From Roseobacter denitrificans OCh 114 (GTDB taxonomy: Bacteria > Pseudomonadota > Alphaproteobacteria > Rhodobacterales > Rhodobacteraceae): a DNA stretch of 64,000 nucleotides. The notes under the pieces were generated by a model. The model saw only the letters and a list, made by a program, of their open reading frames with translations, did not search any database and had not been told where the DNA came from. The DNA lies in contig NC_008209.1 of NCBI RefSeq assembly GCF_000014045.1, positions 2,503,001 to 2,567,000 on the forward strand, given 5' to 3'. Made by a program: the position numbers and the translations under genes. Below are positions 18,030 to 26,502 of this stretch, piece after piece (the first letter of the stretch is position 1; the number at the start of each line of letters is the position of its first letter).

Positions 18030-19073
18030 ATGGCAGAGGCAATTCACGAGGTGCTCGCGGCCCTGCCGATGCCGGTTTTGGCCATAGGTGGCAGCGAACG
18101 CATCGTGTCGGCAAATGATGCGGCCAAGGCGCTGCTCGGGCAGGGGGTTTCCGGGCGCCATTACGTCACCTTTTTGCGCCAGCCACAGCTGATTGAAACC
18201 ATTGCCGCCGTGTTGCAGGACAGCCAGCCGCGCGTGTCGCAGTATTTCTCCAGCGACGGAATCGAGGATACCACCTTTCGTGTCACCGTTGGGGTGCTGG
18301 CGAACATGCGCGTTGTGTTGCTGAGTTTTCAGGACGTCAGTCATCTGGAACAGGCGGATCAGATGCGCCGGGACTTCGTTGCCAATGTCAGTCACGAGTT
18401 GCGCACGCCGCTTACCGCACTGATGGGGTTCATCGAAACCCTGCGCGGGCCTGCGCGCGAGGATGCGGCCGCACGGGACAGGTTTCTTGACATCATGGAG
18501 GGCGAAGCCGGACGGATGAACCGGCTCGTGGGGGATCTGCTCTCCCTCAGCCGGGTCGAGGGAAACCAGCGGGTGCGCCCGCAAGATCGCGTGAACCTCA
18601 GCGATGTGGTGCAATCTGTGGCGCGCACCCTGGCACCGCTGGCGAATGATACGTCGGTGGTGCTCGAATGCGACCTTCCGCAGCAACCGGTGATCCTGAT
18701 CGGAGATGCTGACCAGCTGATGCAAGTCATCACGAACCTTGTGGAAAATGCCGTCAAATACGGCGGGTCCGGTGGGCGGGTTGCAATCAAACTGACCGAA
18801 GTTGCACGGGATACATCGCTGCGCGCGCCGGGCGTTCTGATCAGCGTAACCGATTTCGGACCCGGCATTGATCCGGTGCATCTGCCGCGCCTGACCGAAC
18901 GGTTTTACCGCGCTGACAGCCACCGCAGCAGGGCTTTGGGGGGCACGGGCCTGGGGCTGGCCATCGTCAAACACATCATAAACCGGCATCGCGGGCGTTT
19001 GCGCATCGACAGCGAACTGGGGCAGGGGTCCACGTTCACCGTTGTCCTGCCGCTTGACCTTAACAGCGCCTGA
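18030..19073 (+). CDS. phoR: Phosphate regulon sensor histidine kinase PhoR (soluble form)
   Basis: A 347-residue histidine kinase: PAS-like sensor at about 1-105, HisKA with FVANVSHELRTPL (phosphorylated His122), and an HATPase domain with the N box (NLVENAVKYG), DFGPGID, and GGTGLGLAIVKH. It would phosphorylate PhoB when phosphate is scarce. Unlike E. coli PhoR, I see no membrane-spanning segment at the N-terminus, so it should be cytosolic or docked to the Pst/PhoU complex. It sits just upstream of the PHO-box-controlled pst operon. Confidence 0.88.
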   Translation: MAEAIHEVLAALPMPVLAIGGSERIVSANDAAKALLGQGVSGRHYVTFLRQPQLIETIAAVLQDSQPRVSQYFSSDGIEDTTFRVTVGVLANMRVVLLSFQDVSHLEQADQMRRDFVANVSHELRTPLTALMGFIETLRGPAREDAAARDRFLDIMEGEAGRMNRLVGDLLSLSRVEGNQRVRPQDRVNLSDVVQSVARTLAPLANDTSVVLECDLPQQPVILIGDADQLMQVITNLVENAVKYGGSGGRVAIKLTEVARDTSLRAPGVLISVTDFGPGIDPVHLPRLTERFYRADSHRSRALGGTGLGLAIVKHIINRHRGRLRIDSELGQGSTFTVVLPLDLNSA

Positions 19074-19154
19074 AACGAACCCACTTCGGGTCCGCGCAGC
19101 AACATCGCAGTTTATTTTCGTCATAAAATCAGATAGATATGTTATTTTCTGCCA

Positions 19155-19187
19155 TGTCATAAAACCGTTACAAAACTGTCACAAAAG
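19155..19187 (+). promoter_or_regulatory. PHO box (PhoB operator), three 11-bp repeats
   Basis: Three consecutive 11-mers, TGTCATAAAAC, CGTTACAAAAC and TGTCACAAAAG, match the CTGTCAT-A/T-rich 11-bp direct-repeat layout of PhoB sites. They lie 81 bp upstream of the pstS start. Two repeats make a standard PHO box; the third suggests binding of more than one PhoB dimer. Confidence 0.85.
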
Positions 19188-19267
19188 GATAGCGTCCAAT
19201 CCTTAGCTATCCGGCAAGCGGTTGTGCATACGGTCATCCGCAGATTCGTTTCATGACAGGAGCTATC

Positions 19268-20308
19268 ATGACGTTTGTAAAAATATCTTCCTCCGCGCTG
19301 GCGATTGCCGTCGTTGCCGCAACATCTGCTACGGCGCGCGATCAGGTGCAGGTTGCCGGATCATCCACGGTTTTGCCCTATGCCGCCATTGTGGCTGAAG
19401 CATTCGGCGAAAACTTCGAGTTTCCGACGCCCGTCGTTGAGTCCGGGGGATCCTCGGCGGGTCTCAAGCGCTTTTGTGAGGGCGTTGGCGAAAATACAGT
19501 CGATATCGCCAACTCGTCCCGTCCCATTCGCGAGCGCGAAATCGCGGCCTGCGCCGAAAACGGTGTGACGGACATCATCGAAGTGCGCATCGGTTATGAC
19601 GGGATCGTCTTTGCCAGCCAGCAGACCGGCCCTGCCTTTACCGAATTCCAGCCTTCGGACTGGTACACGGCACTGGCCGCAAACCTGCCGGTTGACGGTG
19701 AGATGGTCGCGAACCCAAACATGACATGGGACGCAGTCAACCCGGCGCTGCCAGCGGTGGATATCGCGGCCTTCATTCCCGGCACCAAACACGGCACCCG
19801 CGAAGTATTCGAGGAAAAGGTTCTGCTGCAGGGCTGCGAGGATACAGGTGCGATGCAAGCCATGATGGACATGGGCATGGATGAAGACGCGGCCGAAAGC
19901 GCCTGCATGGCCGTGCGCACAGACGGCAAATCAGTGGATATCGACGGTGATTACACCGAGACTCTGGCGCGGATCGAAAGCAATGCCAACGGCATCGGCG
20001 TTTTCGGGCTGGCGTTTTATGAAAACAACACCGACAAGCTGAAAGTGGCCACCATGGGTGGTGTGGAGCCGACGACAGAGACGATTTCGACCGGTGAATA
20101 CCCCGTGTCGCGTCCGCTGTTCTTTTACATCAAGAAGGCGCACATCGGTGTGATCCCGGGACTGAAGGACTTTGCCGAGTTTTTCGTTTCCGACGACATT
20201 GCGGGGCCGGATGGTCCGTTGGCTGAATATGGTCTGGTGTCCGATCCGGCGCTGGCCGAGACACAGGCCGCTGTCGCAGATGAAGACGTGTTGGGCAGCA
20301 ACTCCTGA
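19268..20308 (+). CDS. pstS: Phosphate ABC transporter substrate-binding protein
   Basis: A 346-residue periplasmic phosphate-binding protein. A signal peptide (residues 1-23, cleavage near TARDQ) is followed by VQVAGSSTVLPYA and ESGGSSAGLKRFCEG, the phosphate-contacting loops of the PstS fold. Start at 19268 follows AGGAG; the upstream in-frame ATG at 19253 would extend the signal peptide without a site. First gene of pstSCAB-phoU-phoB. A hairpin follows before pstC, which would favour a surplus of the binding protein. Confidence 0.9.
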   Translation: MTFVKISSSALAIAVVAATSATARDQVQVAGSSTVLPYAAIVAEAFGENFEFPTPVVESGGSSAGLKRFCEGVGENTVDIANSSRPIREREIAACAENGVTDIIEVRIGYDGIVFASQQTGPAFTEFQPSDWYTALAANLPVDGEMVANPNMTWDAVNPALPAVDIAAFIPGTKHGTREVFEEKVLLQGCEDTGAMQAMMDMGMDEDAAESACMAVRTDGKSVDIDGDYTETLARIESNANGIGVFGLAFYENNTDKLKVATMGGVEPTTETISTGEYPVSRPLFFYIKKAHIGVIPGLKDFAEFFVSDDIAGPDGPLAEYGLVSDPALAETQAAVADEDVLGSNS

Positions 20309-20328
20309 CCTGAACAGAGACAAAAGCG

Positions 20329-20360
20329 GCGAAAGGCGGCAATTTCCTGCGGCCTTTCGC
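20329..20360 (+). terminator. Intercistronic hairpin pstS-pstC
   Basis: GCGAAAGGC (20329-20337) pairs exactly with GCCTTTCGC (20352-20360), followed by a short TTTACTT. The U tract is weak, so partial termination or 3' end stabilisation of pstS mRNA is more likely than full stop. Confidence 0.6.
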
Positions 20361-20394
20361 TTTACTTGAAGTGGCATGCGAAAAGGTTGGGTGC

Positions 20395-21882
20395 ATGACG
20401 ATCGGGCTTACGGGATTTATTGTTCTGGCCATTCTGGCCCTGACAATCGCTTCCTTCATGATGGCAAAGACGCGCGCGACGTCCGCCGCGGGGGGCGACA
20501 TCCGGCTTTTGCATTCCTTGCCGAATTACTACGGCTACAACGCTGCGATGTTTGCGGCTGTTCCCGCCTTTGGCATGTTGGTCATCTGGCTGCTGGCGCA
20601 GCCGATGATGATCGAAAACACGGTCTATAACCTGCTGCCGGAGAGTATCATCGCCGAAGGTTCGAGCCGGAGCCTCGTCATGAGTGATGTGCGCCGGGTG
20701 GCCGAAGGGCTTGATATCGCCGTGGCGGCCGGCGCCTTGACGAAAGATGAAGCCGATCAGATCACCACCGGTACGGCCGACATCCGCGCCATACTCGGCG
20801 GTGTCGGCGTCGCGCTCGGATCAGATGTTGCGCCCGAGGTTTTGGCCGCAGCACAGCAGTATCGCGACAAATCCTCTACCGGGTCGGCCTGGATGGCAGT
20901 GATTGTCCTTGCTGCCGCCCTGGTGGGGGCCGCCGCGAGCATTTTTGCCAGCAAGGCCGATTTCAGGGCGCGAAACGTCGTCGAACGCTTTGCGCTCGGG
21001 ATGTTGATGCTTGCGGCATCGCTCGCGATTCTGACCACGGTGGGGATCGTCCTGTCGATGCTGTTTGAGAGCATGAATTTCTTTCGCATGCACCCGTGGA
21101 CGGATTTCTTTTTCGGCGGCACGTGGGCGCCGAATTTCCGGGGTGACAGCGATCTTTCCATCCTGCCGCTGCTCTGGGGGACGCTGTATATCTCGATTGT
21201 TGCCTTGCTGGTTGCGGTGCCGATCGGGCTTTTTGCGGCGATTTACCTGTCAGAATATGCAAGTCCGCGCGTGCGCTCCTTTGCCAAGCCGCTGCTCGAA
21301 ATCCTCGCCGGTATTCCTACGATTGTGTACGGCCTCTTTGCGCTGCTGACGGTCGGGCCGTTTCTGGTGAGCATCTTTGGACGCGGGGATGCGGGCCTGC
21401 TCGGTGTCGAATGGATGAGCGGCGCAACGGCTGTGCTGACTGCGGGGCTGGTCATGGGGATCATGCTGATCCCTTTCGTGTCGTCCCTTTCAGATGATAT
21501 CATCAACGCGGTGCCGCAGGCATTGCGCGACGGCTCATTGGGGTTGGGGTCCACAAAATCCGAAACGATCCGTCAGGTCGTTCTGCCCGCAGCCTTGCCC
21601 GGCATCGTTGGCGCGGTTCTTTTGGCGGCGTCCCGCGCGATTGGCGAAACGATGATCGTCGTGCTGGGGGCAGGGGCCATCGCCAAATTCTCGCTCAACC
21701 CGCTGGATGCAATGACGACCATTACCACACGGATCGTCAGCCAGTTGACCGGTGACACGGATTTTGCCAGCGCGGAAACCCTTGTCGCCTTTGCCCTTGG
21801 CCTCACCCTCTTTGTGCTGACCTTGGGCTTGAATGTGATCGCGCTCTATATCGTGCGCAGATATCGGGAGCAGTACGAATGA
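20395..21882 (+). CDS. pstC: Phosphate ABC transporter permease PstC
   Basis: A 495-residue inner-membrane permease. The C-terminal ~290 residues are the MetI-like transport domain with the EAA loop region (ALRDGSLGLGSTKSETIRQV) and several hydrophobic helices; an unusually long N-terminal part with two or three extra membrane helices and a hydrophilic loop precedes it (E. coli PstC is about 320). Long PstC forms occur in alphaproteobacteria. ATG at 20395 is preferred to the GTG at 20371 because AAAAGG precedes it at suitable distance. The stop overlaps pstA (ATGA). Confidence 0.88.
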   Translation: MTIGLTGFIVLAILALTIASFMMAKTRATSAAGGDIRLLHSLPNYYGYNAAMFAAVPAFGMLVIWLLAQPMMIENTVYNLLPESIIAEGSSRSLVMSDVRRVAEGLDIAVAAGALTKDEADQITTGTADIRAILGGVGVALGSDVAPEVLAAAQQYRDKSSTGSAWMAVIVLAAALVGAAASIFASKADFRARNVVERFALGMLMLAASLAILTTVGIVLSMLFESMNFFRMHPWTDFFFGGTWAPNFRGDSDLSILPLLWGTLYISIVALLVAVPIGLFAAIYLSEYASPRVRSFAKPLLEILAGIPTIVYGLFALLTVGPFLVSIFGRGDAGLLGVEWMSGATAVLTAGLVMGIMLIPFVSSLSDDIINAVPQALRDGSLGLGSTKSETIRQVVLPAALPGIVGAVLLAASRAIGETMIVVLGAGAIAKFSLNPLDAMTTITTRIVSQLTGDTDFASAETLVAFALGLTLFVLTLGLNVIALYIVRRYREQYE

Positions 21883-23243
21883 GCGACGCGACAACCACTG
21901 CAATACCATCCAGTCCCTCCGCCCCACCACGCAAAGGATCGCTGCTGACGCAGGATGCGCGCACCAAAAAGCGCAACGCGGCGGAGACGCGGTTCAAAGC
22001 CTATGGTTTGATTGCGATTTCGATTGGCTTGCTGATGCTCATCACGCTGATTTTCAATATCGTGTCGCGTGGCACCGGCGCGTTTCAGCAAACCTTTGTC
22101 ACGCTGGAGGTGAGCCTGCCGGCGGACAAGCTGGACAAGGCCGGCAACCGCAACCCGGACGAGATGCGTAAGGTGTCAACCTTTGGCTATGCCCCTTTGT
22201 TGCGCACCGCATTCGAAGAGCATGTGGCGGAACAAGGCTATGAAACCGACCTCAGCCCCAAGGAAATGGCCGGAATTCTTTCCGGCGGCGCGCAGGCGCA
22301 GTTGCGGAATTTCGTGCTGGCGGACCCTTCGGTTGTCGGGCAACGGGTGGCGTTCGAATTTCTCGCCTCTGGCCGGGTGGATGGCTATCTGAAAGGCCGC
22401 GTGAGCCGCGACAGCATCGAGAACGACAAGAACATCAGCCCTGCGCAACTGGATCTGGTGGATCAGCTTGTCGAGGCGGGGACCATCGAGAAGCGTTTCA
22501 ACCTCGCCTTCATCACCGGTGCCGACAGTTCGGGCGCGCGTCCCGAAGCGGCCGGGATCGGCGTGTCGATGATCGGCTCGCTGGTCATGATGCTGGTGGT
22601 GCTGGTGCTCGCCCTGCCGATTGGCGTCGCTGCCTCGATCTATCTTGAGGAATTCGCGCCGAAAAACTGGATCACGGATGTGATCGAGGTCAATATCTCG
22701 AACCTCGCGGCGGTGCCTTCGATTGTCTTTGGCATTCTGGGTCTGGCGGTCTTTATCAACTACATGCATTTGCCAAACTCCGCCCCCTTGGTGGGCGGGC
22801 TGGTGCTGACGTTGATGACCTTGCCCACGATCATCATCTCGACGCGCGCATCGTTGAAAGCCGTACCGCCCTCCATCCGGGATGCGGCCCTCGGGGTAGG
22901 GGCGTCCAAGATGCAATCCGTGTTTCACCACGTCCTGCCCCTTGCCGCGCCCGGCATCCTGACCGGGACCATCATCGGACTGGCACAGGCTTTGGGAGAG
23001 ACGGCACCCTTGTTGTTGATCGGCATGGTCGGCTTCATTGCCTCCAACCCGCCTGACAGTATTGCCGCAGGGTTGATGGATCCAAATTCCGCCATGCCTG
23101 CGCAGATCTACGAATGGGCCAAACGCTCCGACCCGGCATTTTACGAACGCGCCTGGGGTGGCATTATCATACTGCTGGGGTTCCTTGTGAGCATGAACAC
23201 CCTTGCTGTCATCCTGCGTCGCCGGTTCGAGCGGCGCTGGTAA
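21879..23243 (+). CDS. pstA: Phosphate ABC transporter permease PstA
   Basis: A 454-residue permease whose C-terminal half carries the PstA transport domain (SMIGSLVMMLVVLVLALPIG, VPSIVFGILGLAVF, and the EAA loop IRDAALGVGASKMQSV). The N-terminal ~200 residues hold one membrane segment and a long periplasmic-type insert (DUF3333-like), again longer than the E. coli form. It pairs with PstC and is coupled to it by a 4-nt overlap. A DUF3333-type N-terminus is known for many alphaproteobacterial PstA proteins. Confidence 0.88.
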   Translation: MSDATTTAIPSSPSAPPRKGSLLTQDARTKKRNAAETRFKAYGLIAISIGLLMLITLIFNIVSRGTGAFQQTFVTLEVSLPADKLDKAGNRNPDEMRKVSTFGYAPLLRTAFEEHVAEQGYETDLSPKEMAGILSGGAQAQLRNFVLADPSVVGQRVAFEFLASGRVDGYLKGRVSRDSIENDKNISPAQLDLVDQLVEAGTIEKRFNLAFITGADSSGARPEAAGIGVSMIGSLVMMLVVLVLALPIGVAASIYLEEFAPKNWITDVIEVNISNLAAVPSIVFGILGLAVFINYMHLPNSAPLVGGLVLTLMTLPTIIISTRASLKAVPPSIRDAALGVGASKMQSVFHHVLPLAAPGILTGTIIGLAQALGETAPLLLIGMVGFIASNPPDSIAAGLMDPNSAMPAQIYEWAKRSDPAFYERAWGGIIILLGFLVSMNTLAVILRRRFERRW

Positions 23244-23255
23244 AGGAACACTGTT

Positions 23256-24053
23256 ATGAATGATATGAGAATACTGGAGAGAGATGTGGATGCGAAGGCC
23301 ATCAAGATTTCGGCAAGGGACGTGCAGGTCTTTTATGGCGACAACCACGCGATCAAGGACGTCAATGTAGAGATACAGGACAAGACCGTCACTGCCTTTA
23401 TCGGCCCGTCCGGATGCGGCAAGTCCACGTTCCTGCGCTGTCTCAACCGCATGAATGACACGATTGACGTGTGCCGTGTGCAGGGGCGCATCACGATCGA
23501 CGGCGAAGACATCTATGACAAGCGTGTCGACCCGGTCCAATTGCGGGCAAAGGTCGGAATGGTGTTTCAAAAGCCGAACCCCTTTCCCAAATCCATCTAT
23601 GACAATGTGGCCTATGGGCCGCGCATCCATGGGCTGGCGCAGAACAAGGCGGAGCTGGACAACCTCGTTGAAAACTCGCTGCGCCGTGCAGCCCTCTGGG
23701 GGGAAGTCAAGGATCGTCTTGGCGCGCCGGGCACCGGCTTGTCGGGTGGTCAGCAACAGCGGCTGTGCATCGCCCGCGCCGTGGCAACGCAGCCCGAAGT
23801 CCTGCTGATGGATGAGCCCTGTTCCGCGCTGGACCCGATTGCAACCGCACAGGTTGAGGAATTGATCGACGATCTGCGTCAGAACTATTCGGTCGTCATC
23901 GTGACGCATTCGATGCAACAGGCCGCGCGCGTCAGTCAGAAAACCGCCTTCTTCCACCTCGGCAACCTCGTGGAGTATGGGGAAACAGGGACGATTTTCA
24001 CAAACCCCGAAGACCCGCGCACCGAAAGCTATATCACCGGGCGGATTGGATAA
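23256..24053 (+). CDS. pstB: Phosphate ABC transporter ATPase PstB
   Basis: A 265-residue ABC ATPase. Walker A is GPSGCGKST (50-58), signature [10 protein letters not shown], Walker [14 protein letters not shown], and the PstB-specific segment [12 protein letters not shown] after the P-loop. AAAGGAACACTGTT precedes the ATG. It drives phosphate import through PstCA. Spacing to neighbours (12 nt and 4 nt) indicates a single pst operon. Confidence 0.95.
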   Translation: MNDMRILERDVDAKAIKISARDVQVFYGDNHAIKDVNVEIQDKTVTAFIGPSGCGKSTFLRCLNRMNDTIDVCRVQGRITIDGEDIYDKRVDPVQLRAKVGMVFQKPNPFPKSIYDNVAYGPRIHGLAQNKAELDNLVENSLRRAALWGEVKDRLGAPGTGLSGGQQQRLCIARAVATQPEVLLMDEPCSALDPIATAQVEELIDDLRQNYSVVIVTHSMQQAARVSQKTAFFHLGNLVEYGETGTIFTNPEDPRTESYITGRIG

Positions 24054-24057
24054 AATC

Positions 24058-24768
24058 ATGATTGAACATCAACACATCGCATCGGCCTTTGATCGTGACC
24101 TTGAGGCGATACAGGCCCAGATCATGAAGATGGGTGGACTGGTTGAAGCCGCCATTCGCAACGGTGCACAATCGCTGGATACCCGTGACGAAGAACTTGC
24201 CGAAGAGGTGCGCGAGGCAGATAAAACCGTCGATGCGCTTGAAGAGACAATCAACGAAGAGGCGGCGCGCGTCATTGCCCTGCGCGCCCCTACGGCGCGG
24301 GACTTGCGGCTGATCCTCAGCGTAATCAAGATCAGCGCGAACCTTGAGCGGATCGGAGATTACGCGAAAAACATGGCCAAGCGGACCGGTGTTCTGGCCC
24401 AGATGGCGCCGGTGGATGACAGCAGTGCCGCCTTGCGCCGGATGGCGCGCGAGGTCGAACATATGCTCAAGGATGCGCTCGACGCCTATGTGCAGCGCGA
24501 TGCGGAACTGGCGATGGATGTGATCGCCCGCGACAAGGAAGTCGATCAGATGTACAACGCGCTGTTTCGCGAATTCCTGACCTTCATGATGGAAGACCCG
24601 CGCAACATTACAGCCTGCATGCATTTGCATTTCATCGCCAAGAACATCGAGCGTATGGGGGATCACGTGACGTCGATCGCCGAACAAGTTGTGTATCTTG
24701 TGACCGGCGAGCATCCGGAAGATCCGCGCCCAAAGGCGGATCAAACCTCCGTGGTCGCCAAGGGGTAA
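24058..24768 (+). CDS. phoU: Phosphate transport regulator PhoU
   Basis: A 236-residue helical protein made of two PhoU repeats, each with the E/DxxxD-type metal-binding pattern (DKTVDALEE in the first, DKEVDQMYNALFREFL in the second). HLHFIAKNIERMGDHVT near residue 190 is a typical block. PhoU restrains PhoR when phosphate is plentiful and limits Pst import. Start at 24058 is 4 nt after pstB and gives the expected N-terminus MIEHQHIASAFD; an upstream in-frame start would overlap pstB by ~80 nt. Confidence 0.92.
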   Translation: MIEHQHIASAFDRDLEAIQAQIMKMGGLVEAAIRNGAQSLDTRDEELAEEVREADKTVDALEETINEEAARVIALRAPTARDLRLILSVIKISANLERIGDYAKNMAKRTGVLAQMAPVDDSSAALRRMAREVEHMLKDALDAYVQRDAELAMDVIARDKEVDQMYNALFREFLTFMMEDPRNITACMHLHFIAKNIERMGDHVTSIAEQVVYLVTGEHPEDPRPKADQTSVVAKG

Positions 24769-24773
24769 GGCGG

Positions 24774-25463
24774 ATGTCGGCTGATCAACCTCTTGTTTTA
24801 GTTGTCGAAGATGAGCCTGCGCAGCGCGAGGTGCTGGCCTATAATCTGGAGGCTGAAGGCTTTGCCGTCAGCCGCGCGGAAAACGGCGAAGAAGCGATGA
24901 TGCTGGTGGATGAAACAGCACCTGATCTGATCGTGCTGGATTGGATGATGCCAAACCTGTCGGGCATCGAGGTGTGTCGTCGGTTGAAGACAAGGTCTGA
25001 AACCCGCGCGATTCCGATCATCATGCTGTCTGCGCGCTCGGAGGAAGTGGATCGCGTGCGTGGACTGGAGACAGGCGCGGATGACTATGTGATCAAACCC
25101 TATTCCATCGTCGAACTGATGGCGCGGGTGCGCAGCCAGTTGCGCCGCGTGCGACCGGCGGCCACCGGCGGGCAGTTGGAATATGAGGATATTGTTCTGA
25201 ATGCCGCAAGCCATCGCGTGAGCCGCGGCGAAAACGAACTGAAACTTGGCCCGACCGAGTTTCGCCTCTTGTCCACCTTCATGGAAAAACCGGGCCGTGT
25301 GTTTTCACGCGAACAATTGCTCGACCGTGTGTGGGGTCGCGATATTTACGTGGATACGCGCACCGTGGACGTTCATATCGGACGGTTGCGCAAGGCGCTG
25401 ACACAGTTTGGCGGTTCGGATCCGCTGCGCACGGTGCGCGGCGCGGGATACGCGCTGGGGTAG
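24774..25463 (+). CDS. phoB: Phosphate response regulator PhoB
   Basis: A 229-residue OmpR/PhoB-family regulator. The receiver domain has the acidic pair Glu12/Asp13, the phosphoacceptor Asp56 (VLDWMMP) and the conserved Lys in VIKPYS; the winged-helix domain ends with RTVDVHIGRLRKAL and TVRGAGYAL. It activates genes with PHO boxes, including the pst operon it belongs to. The ribosome binding site AAGGGGTAAGGCGG straddles the phoU stop. Placing phoB at the operon end, 6 kb from phoR, gives positive feedback on the regulator. Confidence 0.93.
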   Translation: MSADQPLVLVVEDEPAQREVLAYNLEAEGFAVSRAENGEEAMMLVDETAPDLIVLDWMMPNLSGIEVCRRLKTRSETRAIPIIMLSARSEEVDRVRGLETGADDYVIKPYSIVELMARVRSQLRRVRPAATGGQLEYEDIVLNAASHRVSRGENELKLGPTEFRLLSTFMEKPGRVFSREQLLDRVWGRDIYVDTRTVDVHIGRLRKALTQFGGSDPLRTVRGAGYALG

Positions 25464-25468
25464 GGACG

Positions 25469-26305
25469 TCAGACGCGCGTCGGTCTCAGCCCGAGAATGG
25501 CGCGCGCTTCGGCGCAGGTCGCGACGGGGCGTTCGTATTTTTCACATAATTCAGCGGCCCGTTTGATCAGCGCCGCATTCGAGGGCGCAAGCGTGTTGCG
25601 GTCAAGGCGCACGTTGTCCTCAAGGCCTGCGCGGGTATGACCGCCGGCGGCGATGGCCCACTCGTTAACCTCAATCTGTGCAGCACCAATCCCGGCAGCA
25701 CACCATGCCCCATCGGGCGCTCTTGAGTGCATCGTCTCGACGTAAAAGTCGAAAACCCGCTTGTCTGCAGGCATCGCATTTTTGACGCCCATAACGAACT
25801 GCACATACAAACGACCGAACAGTTTACCGGCGCGGTGCATCGCCATTGCTTGCAGAATGTGACTGAGATCAAACGCCTCGATCTCAGGTGTCACTTCATA
25901 GCGCTGCATTTCGCCGGCGAGCCAGGCTACGAGATCCGGCGGATTTTCGTAAACGCGCGTCGGGAAATTGTTTGACCCGACTGAGAGAGAGGCCATATCC
26001 GGACGCAGTTTCAACATGCCGCCACGCTCACGACCTGCACCGGATCGACCTCCGGTCGAAAACTGAATAATCATGCCCGGACAGTGCTTTTCAATGCCTT
26101 CTTTGAGCGCCGCGAATTTCTCCGGATCAGACGATGGGGTTTCATCGGCGTTTCGTACATGAGCATGACAAATGCTGGCACCAGCCTCAAAGGCCGCATG
26201 CGTGCTTTCTATCTGTTCACTAACGGTGATTGGGACCGCCGGGTTCACCGCCTTGATTGGCACACTGCCGGTGATCGCCACACACAGAATACATGGGCTT
26301 GTCAC
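25469..26305 (-). CDS. BKACE (DUF849) family beta-keto acid cleavage enzyme
   Basis: A 278-residue TIM-barrel protein of the 3-keto-5-aminohexanoate cleavage (Kce/BKACE) family. Metal-binding His47 and His49 lie in CHAHVR; IQFSTGGRSG and the conserved Glu/Asn segments (SFGRLYVQFV region, later TRAGLEDNV) are typical. BKACE enzymes convert a beta-keto acid plus acetyl-CoA to acetoacetate and a new acyl-CoA; the substrate cannot be read here. The start is GTG, supported by AAAGGAG 7 nt upstream. It converges on phoB with 5 nt between stops. Confidence 0.85.
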   Translation of the reverse strand: MTSPCILCVAITGSVPIKAVNPAVPITVSEQIESTHAAFEAGASICHAHVRNADETPSSDPEKFAALKEGIEKHCPGMIIQFSTGGRSGAGRERGGMLKLRPDMASLSVGSNNFPTRVYENPPDLVAWLAGEMQRYEVTPEIEAFDLSHILQAMAMHRAGKLFGRLYVQFVMGVKNAMPADKRVFDFYVETMHSRAPDGAWCAAGIGAAQIEVNEWAIAAGGHTRAGLEDNVRLDRNTLAPSNAALIKRAAELCEKYERPVATCAEARAILGLRPTRV

Positions 26306-26502
26306 GTTTCAGCTCCTTTAACCGAGAATTCGCTAAACCGGACAAAATCATATCTGAGCAACGGGTGACACATCATATTGCACACCAACACGCCAATGAT
26401 AAAATCGCGCAATATTGAGCACCAGATATGATGGGCAATATTTATTTAACATAATGTTGATTATAAATAACCGCATCCAAGCTGCGGCAAATTCTAAACT
26501 GG

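Noticed and set aside
22176..24059. 627-codon minus-strand frame
   Set aside because: Exactly antisense to pstA and pstB, rich in His/Arg/Asp as expected for mirror frames of GC-rich genes.
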